In this document: positions 27,815 to 35,941 of the stretch, piece after piece
Layout: each line of letters starts with the position of its first letter
Numbering within the stretch: position 1 is the stretch's first letter
NCBI RefSeq assembly: GCF_000334455.1
Contig: NZ_BANX01000011.1
Location: 1 to 64,000, forward strand
DNA: 64,000 nt
Origin: Gordonia soli NBRC 108243
GTDB lineage: Bacteria > Actinomycetota > Actinomycetes > Mycobacteriales > Mycobacteriaceae
Direction of reading: 5' to 3'
Notes under the pieces: model-generated
What the model was told of the DNA's origin: nothing
Database searches by the model: none
The model's input: only the letters and a program-made list of their open reading frames with translations
Position numbers and translations under genes: made by a program

Positions 27815-29125
27815 TCAGGTCGTCTGTGGCCGCAACCCGGCGAGCGGGTTCTCGTCACAGCCTTTGACCGGAGCGCTGAAGCCTGCAAGCGGGTTCTCGT
27901 CACAGCTCTTCGCGGGCGGACCGGCGACGACGAGGTCCCCGTCGGGCCGTCGGGTCATCAGCGTCAGCGGGGTGCCACGCGAATGATCCTTGTTCGCCGT
28001 CGGTTTGGTCCGATCGCCGGCGAGCAGTTCCTCGCCGTAACCCTGGACACACTCGGGGTCCGGACCGGCGAGCGGGAGCCCGGTGAAGAACTTGGCTGCC
28101 ATGCAGCCACCGCGGCAGGCGTCGAAATGGGCGCACTTGGTGCACGCACCCGCGTTCTGCGGCTCACGCAACTCGGTGAACAGATCCGAGCGCTGCCAGA
28201 TCTCCTGGAAGCCACCGCCGGTGACGATGTTGCCCGCGAGAAAGTTCTCGTGGATCGCGAACGGGCAGGCGTAGACGTCGCCCACCGGATCGATCAGGCA
28301 GACCACACGTCCGGCGCCGCAGAGGTTCAGGCCGGGCAGTGCCCCAGCGCCGTTGCTGCCACCGAAGGCCGACAGGTGAAAGAACGAGTCACCGGTGAGG
28401 ACACCGTCGCCGTGCGCGACGAGCCAGTCGTAGAGCTCACGCTGCTGCTCGGGGAGCGGGTGCAGGTCGTCCCAGACGTCGGCGCCACGACCGGACGGAC
28501 GAAGCCGGGTGATGCGCAGGGTCGCGTTGTAGCGGTCGGCCAGCGCCTTGAACTCGTCGAGCTGGGCAACGTTCTGCCGCGTCATCACGACACTGATCTT
28601 CGCGTCGGCGAAACCCGCCTCGTGCAGGTTCTCGAGCGCGCGCACGGCCATGTCGAAGGAGCCTGGACCGCGCACCGCGTCGTTGACCTCCGCGGTCGCA
28701 CCGTCGAGCGAGATCTGCACGTCGACGTAGTCCGACGCCGCCAGACGCGCGGCGACCTTCTTGTCGATGCGCAGACCGTTGGTCGAGAACTTCACGCCGA
28801 CCTGATGGCTAGTCGCGTAGTCGACGAGTTCCCAGAAGTCCGGTCGCACAGTCGGTTCGCCGCCACCGATGTTGACGTAGAACACCTGCATCCGCTGCAG
28901 CTCGTCGATGATCGACTTGCACTGCTCGGTCGAGAGCTCCCGCGGGTCACGCTTGCCCGACGAGGACAGGCAGTGCACGCACGCCAGGTTGCAGGCGTAG
29001 GTCAGCTCCCAGGTCAGACAGATCGGAGCGTCGAGCCCCTTCTCGAACTGGTCGACGAGGCGACCGACCGGAGCCGGCCGCGGCGCCGCCGACGTGGCGG
29101 TCGGCGGCATCTCGAGTGTGGTCAT
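27815..29125 (-). CDS. mftC: Mycofactocin radical SAM maturase MftC
   Basis: A 436-residue radical SAM/SPASM enzyme. The [4Fe-4S]-SAM motif is Cys45-x3-Cys49-x2-Cys52 (ACNLACVHC). The SPASM domain has CPFAIHENF and CTKCAHFDACRGGCM for auxiliary clusters. MftC decarboxylates the C-terminal tyrosine of MftA and then forms the Val-Tyr carbon-carbon bond, with MftB as the peptide chaperone. The C-terminus is unusual: CDENPLAG occurs twice, at residues 408-415 and 423-430, where one copy of this kind of tail is expected; the matching DNA is a 45-bp-period repeat. Confidence 0.95.
   Translation of the reverse strand: MTTLEMPPTATSAAPRPAPVGRLVDQFEKGLDAPICLTWELTYACNLACVHCLSSSGKRDPRELSTEQCKSIIDELQRMQVFYVNIGGGEPTVRPDFWELVDYATSHQVGVKFSTNGLRIDKKVAARLAASDYVDVQISLDGATAEVNDAVRGPGSFDMAVRALENLHEAGFADAKISVVMTRQNVAQLDEFKALADRYNATLRITRLRPSGRGADVWDDLHPLPEQQRELYDWLVAHGDGVLTGDSFFHLSAFGGSNGAGALPGLNLCGAGRVVCLIDPVGDVYACPFAIHENFLAGNIVTGGGFQEIWQRSDLFTELREPQNAGACTKCAHFDACRGGCMAAKFFTGLPLAGPDPECVQGYGEELLAGDRTKPTANKDHSRGTPLTLMTRRPDGDLVVAGPPAKSCDENPLAGFSAPVKGCDENPLAGLRPQTT
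27843..27906. repeat. Direct repeat in the 3' end of mftC
   Basis: AGCGGGTTCTCGTCACAGC occurs at 27843-27861 and 27888-27906, a period of 45 bp (15 codons). It encodes the doubled CDENPLAG motif at the MftC C-terminus. Confidence 0.85.
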
Positions 29126-29201
29126 GGGTGTTCTCCTCGGGCTGGGCTGTGTGGGGCGGTGCGCATCACCCGCGGGCAGACGGGCGAGGCGGGGTGCACC
29201 G

Positions 29202-29537
29202 TCAGCGGCGGATGATCATCCCGGACTCGGCGAGCGCCGTGAGCGCCTGCAGGTACAGGCCGCGCGACGCGGGATCGATTCCGGCGGTCAGCAGGGCCGC
29301 CTCGGCATTGGGGTGGTCGGCGAGGGACGCGACGATGTCGACGACGACCAGGTTCTTGAGGAACGAGAGCTTGCGGGTTCCGAAGTGGTACAGCAACGCA
29401 CCGAACGGCTCTGGTCGTAGTGCGACCTTGGGGTTGAGCTGCCAGGCGTCGAGCAGGTCGAAGGTCGGGGACGGCCGGTGTCCGGCGGTCGCGTCGCCGC
29501 GACCGCCGTCCACCGTCGTGGTTGTCGGGGTCGACAT
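29202..29537 (-). CDS. mftB: Mycofactocin peptide chaperone MftB
   Basis: A 111-residue RiPP recognition element protein that binds the MftA leader and presents it to MftC. FDLLDAWQLNPKVALRPEPFGALLYHFGTRKLSFLKNLVVVDIVASLADHP is the conserved part. The ATG at 29537 shares its first base with the mftA stop codon (TGATG), so translation is coupled; this supports it over the in-frame start at 29552. Confidence 0.92.
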   Translation of the reverse strand: MSTPTTTTVDGGRGDATAGHRPSPTFDLLDAWQLNPKVALRPEPFGALLYHFGTRKLSFLKNLVVVDIVASLADHPNAEAALLTAGIDPASRGLYLQALTALAESGMIIRR

Positions 29538-29662
29538 CAGTAGACCCCGCACATCCCGTCGATCGACACCTCTTCGACGAGGGACTCGCCCACCAGGTCG
29601 GTGTCCACGTCGGCCGGGGCCGAGGTGAGTTCCTGAGCGGACGGGGCTGTCTGATCAGACAT
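29537..29662 (-). CDS. mftA: Mycofactocin precursor peptide MftA
   Basis: A 41-residue peptide starting at the ATG at 29662, preceded by AGGAGG with 8 bases between. The C-terminus IDGMCGVY is the canonical MftA ending; Val40 and Tyr41 are the residues made into the redox cofactor. The leader ([10 protein letters not shown]) is the MftB-binding part. It is the first gene of the mft operon and overlaps mftB by one base. It is easily missed because of its size. Confidence 0.96.
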   Translation of the reverse strand: MSDQTAPSAQELTSAPADVDTDLVGESLVEEVSIDGMCGVY

Positions 29663-29685
29663 GATCCATACCTCCTGTGTTATCG

Positions 29686-29712
29686 ATAGTGATGCGGATC
29701 ACCAGTGACTAT
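29686..29712. promoter_or_regulatory. Candidate MftR operator between mftA and mftR
   Basis: A nested palindrome: outer ATAGT (29686-29690) / ACTAT (29708-29712) and inner GTGAT-GCGG-ATCAC (29689-29702). It lies midway in the 118-base divergent gap. On the minus strand TATAGT within this region could be the mft -10 element. Confidence 0.55.
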
Positions 29713-29780
29713 AAATGGCACCGGGTGCACAAATCCAGCCCCCGCGAAAAACCATCCGAACGGACAGGTGAGATGGACCG

Positions 29781-30416
29781 ATGACGCCCTCGAGAAGAAG
29801 CGGGTCCACGGTCGGAGATCCGGCGCCCCCCGGGGCCTCCGCGGGCCGCCGTCCGATCACGACGCGAGCGCAGATCAGCGCCGTGGCGATCGACCTGTTC
29901 AGCACTCGCGGGTTCGACGAGACCAGCGTCGACGACGTCGCCGACGCAGTCGGTATCGCGCGCCGCACGCTGTTCCGCTACTACCCCTCCAAGAACGCGA
30001 TCCCGTGGGGCGATTTCGACTCACACCTCGCCGAGATGCGCGGACTGCTCGCCGCGATCCCCGACGACCTCCCGATCGCCGACGCTCTCGAACGCGCACT
30101 GATCTCGTTCAACGACGTGCCGCCCGCCGAACTGCCCGGACATCGCAGCCGGATGGCCCTGCTGCTCGGCGTGCCCGCGCTGCAGGCGCATTCGATGCTC
30201 ATGTACGCCGACTGGCGGCAGGTCATCGCCGAGTTCAGCGCACACCGCCTGGGGATGGCCGAGTCCGACCACCTACCGCAGACCATCGGCTGGCTGTGCC
30301 TCGGCGTGGCACTGGCCGCCTATGACCAGTGGCTCGCCGACGATGCGACCGACCTCCGGGCGCTCCTGGTGTCGGGCAGTCGTACCCTGGCCCAGGGAGT
30401 CGCGGCACTGTCCTGA
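29781..30416 (+). CDS. mftR: TetR-family regulator of the mycofactocin locus, MftR
   Basis: A 211-residue TetR protein. The helix-turn-helix domain is at about residues 26-72 (TRAQISAVAIDLFSTRGFDETSVDDVADAVGIARRTLFRYYPSKNAI), and the C-terminal ligand domain starts with WGDFDSHLAEMRGLLAAIP, typical of MftR. It is divergent from mftA. MftR represses mft genes and is thought to respond to long-chain acyl-CoA in mycobacteria. The ATG at 29781 is used. Confidence 0.9.
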   Translation: MTPSRRSGSTVGDPAPPGASAGRRPITTRAQISAVAIDLFSTRGFDETSVDDVADAVGIARRTLFRYYPSKNAIPWGDFDSHLAEMRGLLAAIPDDLPIADALERALISFNDVPPAELPGHRSRMALLLGVPALQAHSMLMYADWRQVIAEFSAHRLGMAESDHLPQTIGWLCLGVALAAYDQWLADDATDLRALLVSGSRTLAQGVAALS

Positions 30417-30444
30417 CCAGCGACTGGCCTGCTAAGCTGAGAAC

Positions 30445-30458
30445 TAGAACGTGTTCTA
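30445..30458. promoter_or_regulatory. KstR-type operator upstream of kshB
   Basis: TAGAACGTGTTCTA is a perfect 14-base palindrome that matches the published KstR consensus TnnAACnnGTTnnA fully. It lies 73 bases before the kshB ATG and 29 bases after the mftR stop codon. Confidence 0.85.
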
Positions 30459-30530
30459 ATTCCGTCCGGTCCGATGCCACACAGCAGCGTGGGCACCCGG
30501 ACCGGCACGAACTCCTCGAGAGCCGGTGAG

Positions 30531-31586
30531 ATGACCGAACTGACCCCACACAGCTCGCGCAGCGTGATCCTCACGGTCGCCGAGATCGTGGACGAGACCT
30601 CCGACGCGCGGTCGGTGGTGTTCGAGGTGCCCGAGACCGCACCCGATCGCTTCACCGACTACCGGCCTGGCCAGTTCCTGACGCTTCGCATCCCGAGCGA
30701 TCAGACCGGTTCGGTCGCACGGTGCTACTCGCTGGCCTCCTCCCCCGACACCGACGACCGGCCCAAGGTCACCGTCAAACGGACCGCCGACGGGTACGGC
30801 TCGAACTGGGTCTGCGACAACCTCGCTGCGGGCTCCACCATCGAGGTCCTCCCCCCGTCCGGGGTGTTCACCCCCAAGGACTACGACACCCCGCTGCTGT
30901 TGATCGCCGCGGGAAGCGGTGTGACACCGGTGATGTCGATCCTCAAGGCGGCACTGCACCGCGGGTCGGATCCGGTGATCTTCTTCTACGCCAACCGCTC
31001 TGCCGACGATGTCATCTTCGCGTCGGAGCTCCGCGACCTGCAGCAGGCCCATGCCGATCGCCTCACCGTGATCCACTGGTTGGAGAACCTCCAGGGCCTG
31101 CCGACCTTCCAGGCGCTGGCCACCCTCTTCCGGCCGTTCACCGCCCATGCGGCGTACATGTGCGGTCCCGGCCCGTTCATGGATGCGGTGCACAAGGCGT
31201 TGGCGGATGCCGGCTTCCCCCATCACAACGTGCACACCGAGGTGTACAACTCGCTGACCGGCGATCCGTTCGCCGACGTCGAACGCGAAGAGGTGAGCGC
31301 CGAGGACGCCGCCGATGCGGCGACCGTCGAGGTCGAGCTCGACGGTGAGACGCACACGTTGTCATGGCCACGGAAACGGTCGCTGGTCGACATCATGCTG
31401 GACGCGGGTCTCGACGCGCCGTACTCCTGCCAGGAGGGCGAATGCGGCTCATGTGCCTGCACGCTGACCGACGGTACGGTCGAGATGGACAACACCGGGG
31501 CGCTAGATCCGGAGGACATCGCCGATGGCTACATCCTGGGTTGCCAGGCACACCCGACCTCCGATTCACTGAAGATCGAGTTCTGA
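30531..31586 (+). CDS. kshB: 3-ketosteroid 9-alpha-monooxygenase reductase component
   Basis: A 351-residue flavin/iron-sulfur reductase. The FAD domain shows RCYSLASSP (RxYS motif), the NAD domain AAGSGVTPVMSILK, and the C-terminal 2Fe-2S ferredoxin domain CQEGECGSCAC..C with four cysteines. Together with KshA (not in this window) it hydroxylates C9 of androstadienedione in ring opening of steroids. The upstream KstR-type palindrome fits this role. The start at 30531 was preferred to 30474 because the earlier part lacks similarity and lies close behind the operator. A related phenylacetyl-CoA-type reductase is the alternative. Confidence 0.9.
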   Translation: MTELTPHSSRSVILTVAEIVDETSDARSVVFEVPETAPDRFTDYRPGQFLTLRIPSDQTGSVARCYSLASSPDTDDRPKVTVKRTADGYGSNWVCDNLAAGSTIEVLPPSGVFTPKDYDTPLLLIAAGSGVTPVMSILKAALHRGSDPVIFFYANRSADDVIFASELRDLQQAHADRLTVIHWLENLQGLPTFQALATLFRPFTAHAAYMCGPGPFMDAVHKALADAGFPHHNVHTEVYNSLTGDPFADVEREEVSAEDAADAATVEVELDGETHTLSWPRKRSLVDIMLDAGLDAPYSCQEGECGSCACTLTDGTVEMDNTGALDPEDIADGYILGCQAHPTSDSLKIEF

Positions 31587-31632
31587 AGGCCGGCCGCGCG
31601 CCGGCACACCACGACCGAGGGGATGGGTGCGG

Positions 31633-32040
31633 ATGAGCACGGATCGACTGGCGCGACAGATGGGCACCGGGCTGATCGGCATGGGCGTAGCGCATTTCGT
31701 CGTGCCGAAGCCGTTCGACGGAATCGTCCCGAAGGAGATACCAGCCGACGCCCGAACCCTGACCTACGCGTCGGGGGTCGCGGAGATCGGCCTGGGCGCC
31801 GGACTGCTCGCGCCCCGCACCCGACGGCTCGCCGCCGCACTGTCGGTGTTGCTCTTCATCGCCGTCTACCCGGCGAACGTCAACATGGTGCGGCTCTGGT
31901 GGGACAAGCCGCTCGCCTACAAGATCATCGCGCTCGGCCGGTTGCCGTTCCAGTTCCCGATGATCTGGGCGGCCCTCAAGGTCTACCGGGCCGAGACCGC
32001 GAAGCAGCGCGGGCTGACCGCTCAACGCAGTCCGCGGTAG
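31633..32040 (+). CDS. DoxX-like small membrane protein
   Basis: A 135-residue protein with about four hydrophobic segments. GTGLIGMGVAHFVVPKPFDGIVPKEIP and SGVAEIGLGAGLLAPRTRRLAAALSVLLFIAVYPANVNM match the DoxX/DoxD-like family of membrane proteins, members of which work with thiol or sulfur oxidation complexes. The particular role is unknown. It lies 46 bases after kshB on the same strand and its 3' end overlaps the convergent AlkD-like gene by 19 bases. Confidence 0.8.
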   Translation: MSTDRLARQMGTGLIGMGVAHFVVPKPFDGIVPKEIPADARTLTYASGVAEIGLGAGLLAPRTRRLAAALSVLLFIAVYPANVNMVRLWWDKPLAYKIIALGRLPFQFPMIWAALKVYRAETAKQRGLTAQRSPR

Positions 32041-32780
32041 TACGAACGCTGCTCCGGAGTGAGGTGTTCGACGGCGTAACCCAGTGCCGTCCTGCCCATC
32101 TCGGCCGACCGTTCCTCGAGGAAGTCGGTGAGGAGGGTGCGATCGACGCGTTTGCCGACCTCGCGCAGCATCCACCCGATCGCCTTCTGGATCAGGTCCC
32201 GCCGATCGTCGAGCACGATGGGTGCGACCGCCAACGTCGCGGTGGCATCACCACGGCGCAGGTAGGCGAAGGTCCCGATGATGCCGACCCGACGCGTCCA
32301 GAGGTCGGTGCGGCGGGCGTGGTCGACGAGGACGGAGTGGTCGCCCTGCTCGAACGCCCAGGAACCCAGAATCGCGTCGGCGGAGGCGTCCACCAGGTCC
32401 CAGTTGTTCACGCGTCCACGGTCGACCGCGGCCCGGTACTCTGCCACCCACGCGGCCTTGCGATGCGGGTCCGTCTCCCGATCGAACTCGGTGCGCAACA
32501 GCACGAGTGCGATGAGTCGGTGCTCGTGGACCGGTGACTCGAGGATGTCACGCACCTCTCCGGCGGCGATCCCGCGGAAGGACCGCGCGATCCGACGAGT
32601 CACCGGGACGGGCACACCGGCGAACACGTCACCCTCGCCGTACTCCCCCGGCCCGGTCTTGAAGAACCGGGCCGACGACGTAGCTCGTTCAGGGTCGGCG
32701 ACCGCATCGACGGCGGCCATCACCTCGGCAGCTGTCGGTGATGCGGCTGTCGGTGATGCGGCAGATGGTGATGCGGGCAT
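32022..32780 (-). CDS. DNA alkylation repair protein, AlkD-like
   Basis: A 252-residue HEAT-repeat protein of the AlkD/AlkC family, DNA glycosylases that remove positively charged alkylated bases. RFFKTGPGEYGEGDVFAGVPVPVTRRIARSF, VNNWDLVDASADAILG and LIQKAIGWMLREVGKRV are characteristic. An Ala/Ser/Thr/Pro repeat (AASPTAASPTAA) precedes the domain, and the true start may be a few codons downstream of 32780. It lies 7 bases from the next gene on the same strand. Confidence 0.85.
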   Translation of the reverse strand: MPASPSAASPTAASPTAAEVMAAVDAVADPERATSSARFFKTGPGEYGEGDVFAGVPVPVTRRIARSFRGIAAGEVRDILESPVHEHRLIALVLLRTEFDRETDPHRKAAWVAEYRAAVDRGRVNNWDLVDASADAILGSWAFEQGDHSVLVDHARRTDLWTRRVGIIGTFAYLRRGDATATLAVAPIVLDDRRDLIQKAIGWMLREVGKRVDRTLLTDFLEERSAEMGRTALGYAVEHLTPEQRSYYRGLR

Positions 32781-32787
32781 GGCCAGG

Positions 32788-34116
32788 TCAGAGCAGTTCG
32801 GCGATCGGTGTGGGAGCCTGCAGTTTCGGACGCGTCTTCATCACGGCACCGACCTTGCCCGCGCCGATCACGCCCGTGAGGATTCCATCGCGGCTGTAGT
32901 ACGCCAGGAACTTCCGGCCATCGTCGTCGACGATGTGCACGGTGTCGGTGGGTCGGGGATCGCCGAGCATCTGGATCTTCAGCCCGAACTGATCGCTCCA
33001 GAAGTAGGGGACGTTGGCCGTCATCGGGTCGCCGCCGGCGATCCGATGCGCCACCACCGCGGCCTGATCGACCGTGTGGTTCCAGTGCTCGACACGGCGT
33101 TGCACGCCGTCGTCGTCTCGCCAGGAGGCGACGTCGCCGAGCGCGTAGACATCGGCCGCCGACGTCAGACCATGCCCGTCGCAGGCGATCCCGCCGCCGG
33201 CCTCGCGCGGTGCGAGCTCGACGCCGGAGCCCTCCAGATACTCCGTGACCGGGACCGAACCGATCCCGACGACCACGAGATCCGCCTGCAGTTCGCGACC
33301 GTCGTCCAGACGGACCCCGGTCACCCGCGTCCCGTCGTCGACGACCTCGGTGACACCGACACCGGTGGCCACGGTGACGCCGTTGTCGGAGAGCAGCCGG
33401 CCGACCAACGCACCGATCTCGGTGCCCAGCGCCGCGGCCAGTGGCGTGGGCGCGGGCTCGACCAACGTGACCGCGATGTCGTGTCCGGTGAGGGTCGCGG
33501 CCACCTCGCAGCCGATGAACCCGGCACCGATCACCACGGCGGTGCTCGCGGCTGCGAGCTCGGACCGCAGCGTGAGGGCGTCGTCGATGGTGCGGACGAC
33601 GTGAAGTCCCGCGAGGTCGTCGGCGACCCCGGGCAGCAGGCGCGGTCGCAGCCCGGTGGCCAGGACGGCGGTGTCGTAGCGGATCGTCTCGTGGACGTCG
33701 TCGGGTGAGTCGACGGCCACGACGGTCACCGTGTGCTGTTCTGGATCGATCGCGACGACCCGCCGCCCCAGTCGCAGGTCGATGGTCGATTCGCCGTAGA
33801 ACTCAGCAGGTTTGAGATCCACCCGGTCGTCTTTGCCCACCAAGACCGACTTGGAGAGCGGCGGGCGGTCGTAGGGCGGATGGGGTTCCACCCCGATCAA
33901 GGTCACCGGGGCCTGGTAACCGTTGGATCGGAGACCTTCGGCCACCCGGATACCCCCGAGTCCGGCGCCCACGATCACCGTGCCGGCCACCCCCTGTGCC
34001 GCGCCACCCGACTCGGTATCCGTCGCGCCTGCCACCGTTGCGTTCGTATCCGTTGCGCCCGTATCCGTCGCACCCGCATCAGTCGCACCCGCATCAGTCG
34101 CACCCGTACCAGTCAT
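32788..34116 (-). CDS. NAD(P)H:ferredoxin reductase-like FAD protein
   Basis: A 442-residue flavoprotein. TVIVGAGLGGIRVAEGLRSNGY is the FAD dinucleotide motif, VVIGAGFIGCEVAATLTGHDIAVTLVE the NAD(P) site, and YALGDVASW the second FAD motif; the C-terminal domain is that of ferredoxin/rubredoxin reductases supplying P450s and Rieske oxygenases. It could reduce a ferredoxin for the CYP encoded at 38272, but no ferredoxin gene is near. Residues 5-34 are an unusual string of GATDA/GATDT pentapeptides encoded by 15-bp repeats at about 34032-34106. The gene position recalls Rv0688 of M. tuberculosis. Confidence 0.88.
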   Translation of the reverse strand: MTGTGATDAGATDAGATDTGATDTNATVAGATDTESGGAAQGVAGTVIVGAGLGGIRVAEGLRSNGYQAPVTLIGVEPHPPYDRPPLSKSVLVGKDDRVDLKPAEFYGESTIDLRLGRRVVAIDPEQHTVTVVAVDSPDDVHETIRYDTAVLATGLRPRLLPGVADDLAGLHVVRTIDDALTLRSELAAASTAVVIGAGFIGCEVAATLTGHDIAVTLVEPAPTPLAAALGTEIGALVGRLLSDNGVTVATGVGVTEVVDDGTRVTGVRLDDGRELQADLVVVGIGSVPVTEYLEGSGVELAPREAGGGIACDGHGLTSAADVYALGDVASWRDDDGVQRRVEHWNHTVDQAAVVAHRIAGGDPMTANVPYFWSDQFGLKIQMLGDPRPTDTVHIVDDDGRKFLAYYSRDGILTGVIGAGKVGAVMKTRPKLQAPTPIAELL

Positions 34117-34212
34117 AGCCCACCACTCTTTCGCAGGGTGCCCACGCGCGGATTCCGCGCGGTGCGACACCGTCCATCCGACCGACCGGTCGGCGCGAGG
34201 ATCTCGTGTTCC

Positions 34213-34785
34213 TCAGCGTGTCGCGTCACCGACCGGAGACAGGTCGGACAGACGCCAATTCCCGTCGACCTTACTCATGGTTGCCCACCGTGCGACAGGG
34301 GTTCGTTCCACTGATTCGGATACGGCCACACCCGGTCTGGGCACCCGCACCTGTTGGTCGGCCGTCACCAACACAAGGGCCCGCGCGGACTCGAATCCGC
34401 CGACACCCGATGCCACGATCGTGACCGTCATACTCGCTCGCGCAGCGACTGCACCGGGGAGCACGACGTCGGGCCCCTGCGTCGCGAAATCCGATGCCAG
34501 GCGGCCGGTGAGCAGCCGTGCGGTCGCCTGCCGCTGCATCGGCGGCTCGGCCGGACCGAAGGTCATGAGCGCGGTGACGGATGCATCGGCTGCGGCGAGT
34601 ATCGCTCGGCGGGTGTCGTCGTCAGGCCGGGGGCGGGCGCGATCCGCACCCAAGGCTGCGACGACCGCGACGACCAGTGCGACCACGATGACGCAGAGTC
34701 CGGCCGCCCAGACACGGCGGCGAGTCGTCGACCAGCGGCCCACACCGTCCCGCACGCCGTTGCGCCGTCCACGAAGGGGATTCAC
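34213..34785 (-). CDS. Mce-associated membrane protein
   Basis: A 190-residue protein with a basic N-terminus, one membrane segment (VWAAGLCVIVVALVVAVVAAL, about residues 25-45) and an extracytoplasmic domain ending in WATMSKVDGNWRLSDLSPV. This layout is that of Mce-associated (Mas) proteins, which help stabilise Mce lipid-uptake complexes. The GTG at 34785 overlaps the stop of the upstream gene (GTGA) and was chosen over an ATG at 34812. It is the last of four similar coupled genes. Confidence 0.75.
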   Translation of the reverse strand: MNPLRGRRNGVRDGVGRWSTTRRRVWAAGLCVIVVALVVAVVAALGADRARPRPDDDTRRAILAAADASVTALMTFGPAEPPMQRQATARLLTGRLASDFATQGPDVVLPGAVAARASMTVTIVASGVGGFESARALVLVTADQQVRVPRPGVAVSESVERTPVARWATMSKVDGNWRLSDLSPVGDATR

Positions 34786-35414
34786 GGCAACCTCGCCTGA
34801 CCGACCAGCCACCGGCCGTCTGCGCGGACCATCGTCACCTCGACGGTGACCCGGCGCGCCGACAGGTCACCGCCCACCAGTTCGGGGTTGGTCGCCTCGG
34901 CCACCAGCAGAACCCGCGCGGTGGCGCCGTCATCGGGTTCGACCGGCGGGTCGTCGACCGAACCGGCATCGACGACCCTGCCGGTACTGGGGGCGGCCTG
35001 CCTGCTGATCTCGGCTGCCAATTCGGTGCGTACCGCGGTCAATCGGCTGCGCTGGTCTCCGACGCTCACGGAGATCACACGGTCCAAGTAGGCCTCCGGA
35101 TCGGTCGGGTCCGCGGTCAGCATCGTGGTCATCGCGGCCGATGCAGCGATGAGGACCTCGGCACGTGCGGCCCGGGCCCGTTCGGCAGCGGCGGCGTCCG
35201 AACCGGCCAGGCCACCGACGACGCCCGCCGCGGTCAGCACGACGAGGAGAGCGGCGAGGGCGGCGTACAGGAGTCGGGTACGGCGCACGGCGCGCTGCCG
35301 GATGAGATCAGCGGCGGCGACCCGGGCATCGCGGTGTGCGCGGACGGCCTCGCCGTGGCGTCGTTCTGCGCGTTCGATGGTCGGTGCGTCCCCGATGGTC
35401 GAGCGGTCGGTCAT
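34782..35414 (-). CDS. Mce-associated membrane protein
   Basis: A 210-residue protein. A charged cytoplasmic N-terminus with a helical Arg/Glu/Ala region (residues about 12-45) leads to one membrane segment (LLYAALAALLVVLTAAGVVGGLAG) and an outer domain that ends VTMVRADGRWLVGQARLP. The architecture and WLVxQ ending are typical of Mas proteins. Its ATG overlaps the stop of the upstream gene (ATGA at 35411-35414). Confidence 0.78.
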   Translation of the reverse strand: MTDRSTIGDAPTIERAERRHGEAVRAHRDARVAAADLIRQRAVRRTRLLYAALAALLVVLTAAGVVGGLAGSDAAAAERARAARAEVLIAASAAMTTMLTADPTDPEAYLDRVISVSVGDQRSRLTAVRTELAAEISRQAAPSTGRVVDAGSVDDPPVEPDDGATARVLLVAEATNPELVGGDLSARRVTVEVTMVRADGRWLVGQARLP

Positions 35415-35941
35415 CCGATCACGTCCAGACGGTCGAGGAGCCAACGTCCATCACGCAGTGTGAATCCGGCGTCGACGGTCTGTTCGTCGCGGGTCTCCGT
35501 ACCGGTCACCGGTCGCGTGACCACCTCGGCCCGCGCGACCACCGCACCCTCGGCGTCGTCGACATCGGTGATGCCGACGACGAGGGGGGTCCATCTCACC
35601 GCCGCGATCCCGGCGGCAGGGGGCCTGGTCAGCTCCGCGGCGTATCGCACTGCGAACTCACCGGCGATGGCCGATCGCGCACGTGCGCGATCGGCTTCCC
35701 AATGGGCGCGGTCCACCGAGAACACCTGCGCGAGTATCGGTCCGGCCTGCTCACGGAGGGAGTCCCGGTTGTCCGTCGCTCGGTCGGCCGACCGAGCGGA
35801 CGATACCGCGACGGCTGTCACCACGCCGACCACGATCGTGACGACCACGGCGACCACACAGACCGCCACCGCCGTCCGCGCGGTGATCGCGCGTGATGTG
35901 CTGGACGCTCGCCGAGCGGCGGCCGGTGCTCTCGAGGTCAT
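35411..35941 (-). CDS. Mce-associated membrane protein
   Basis: A 176-residue protein with a single N-terminal membrane segment (AVAVCVVAVVVTIVVGVVTAVAV, residues about 24-46) and an outer domain ending with GFTLRDGRWLLDRLDVIG. It shares the Mas layout with its three neighbours. The start overlaps the stop of the upstream gene (ATGA at 35938-35941), so synthesis is coupled. Confidence 0.78.
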   Translation of the reverse strand: MTSRAPAAARRASSTSRAITARTAVAVCVVAVVVTIVVGVVTAVAVSSARSADRATDNRDSLREQAGPILAQVFSVDRAHWEADRARARSAIAGEFAVRYAAELTRPPAAGIAAVRWTPLVVGITDVDDAEGAVVARAEVVTRPVTGTETRDEQTVDAGFTLRDGRWLLDRLDVIG

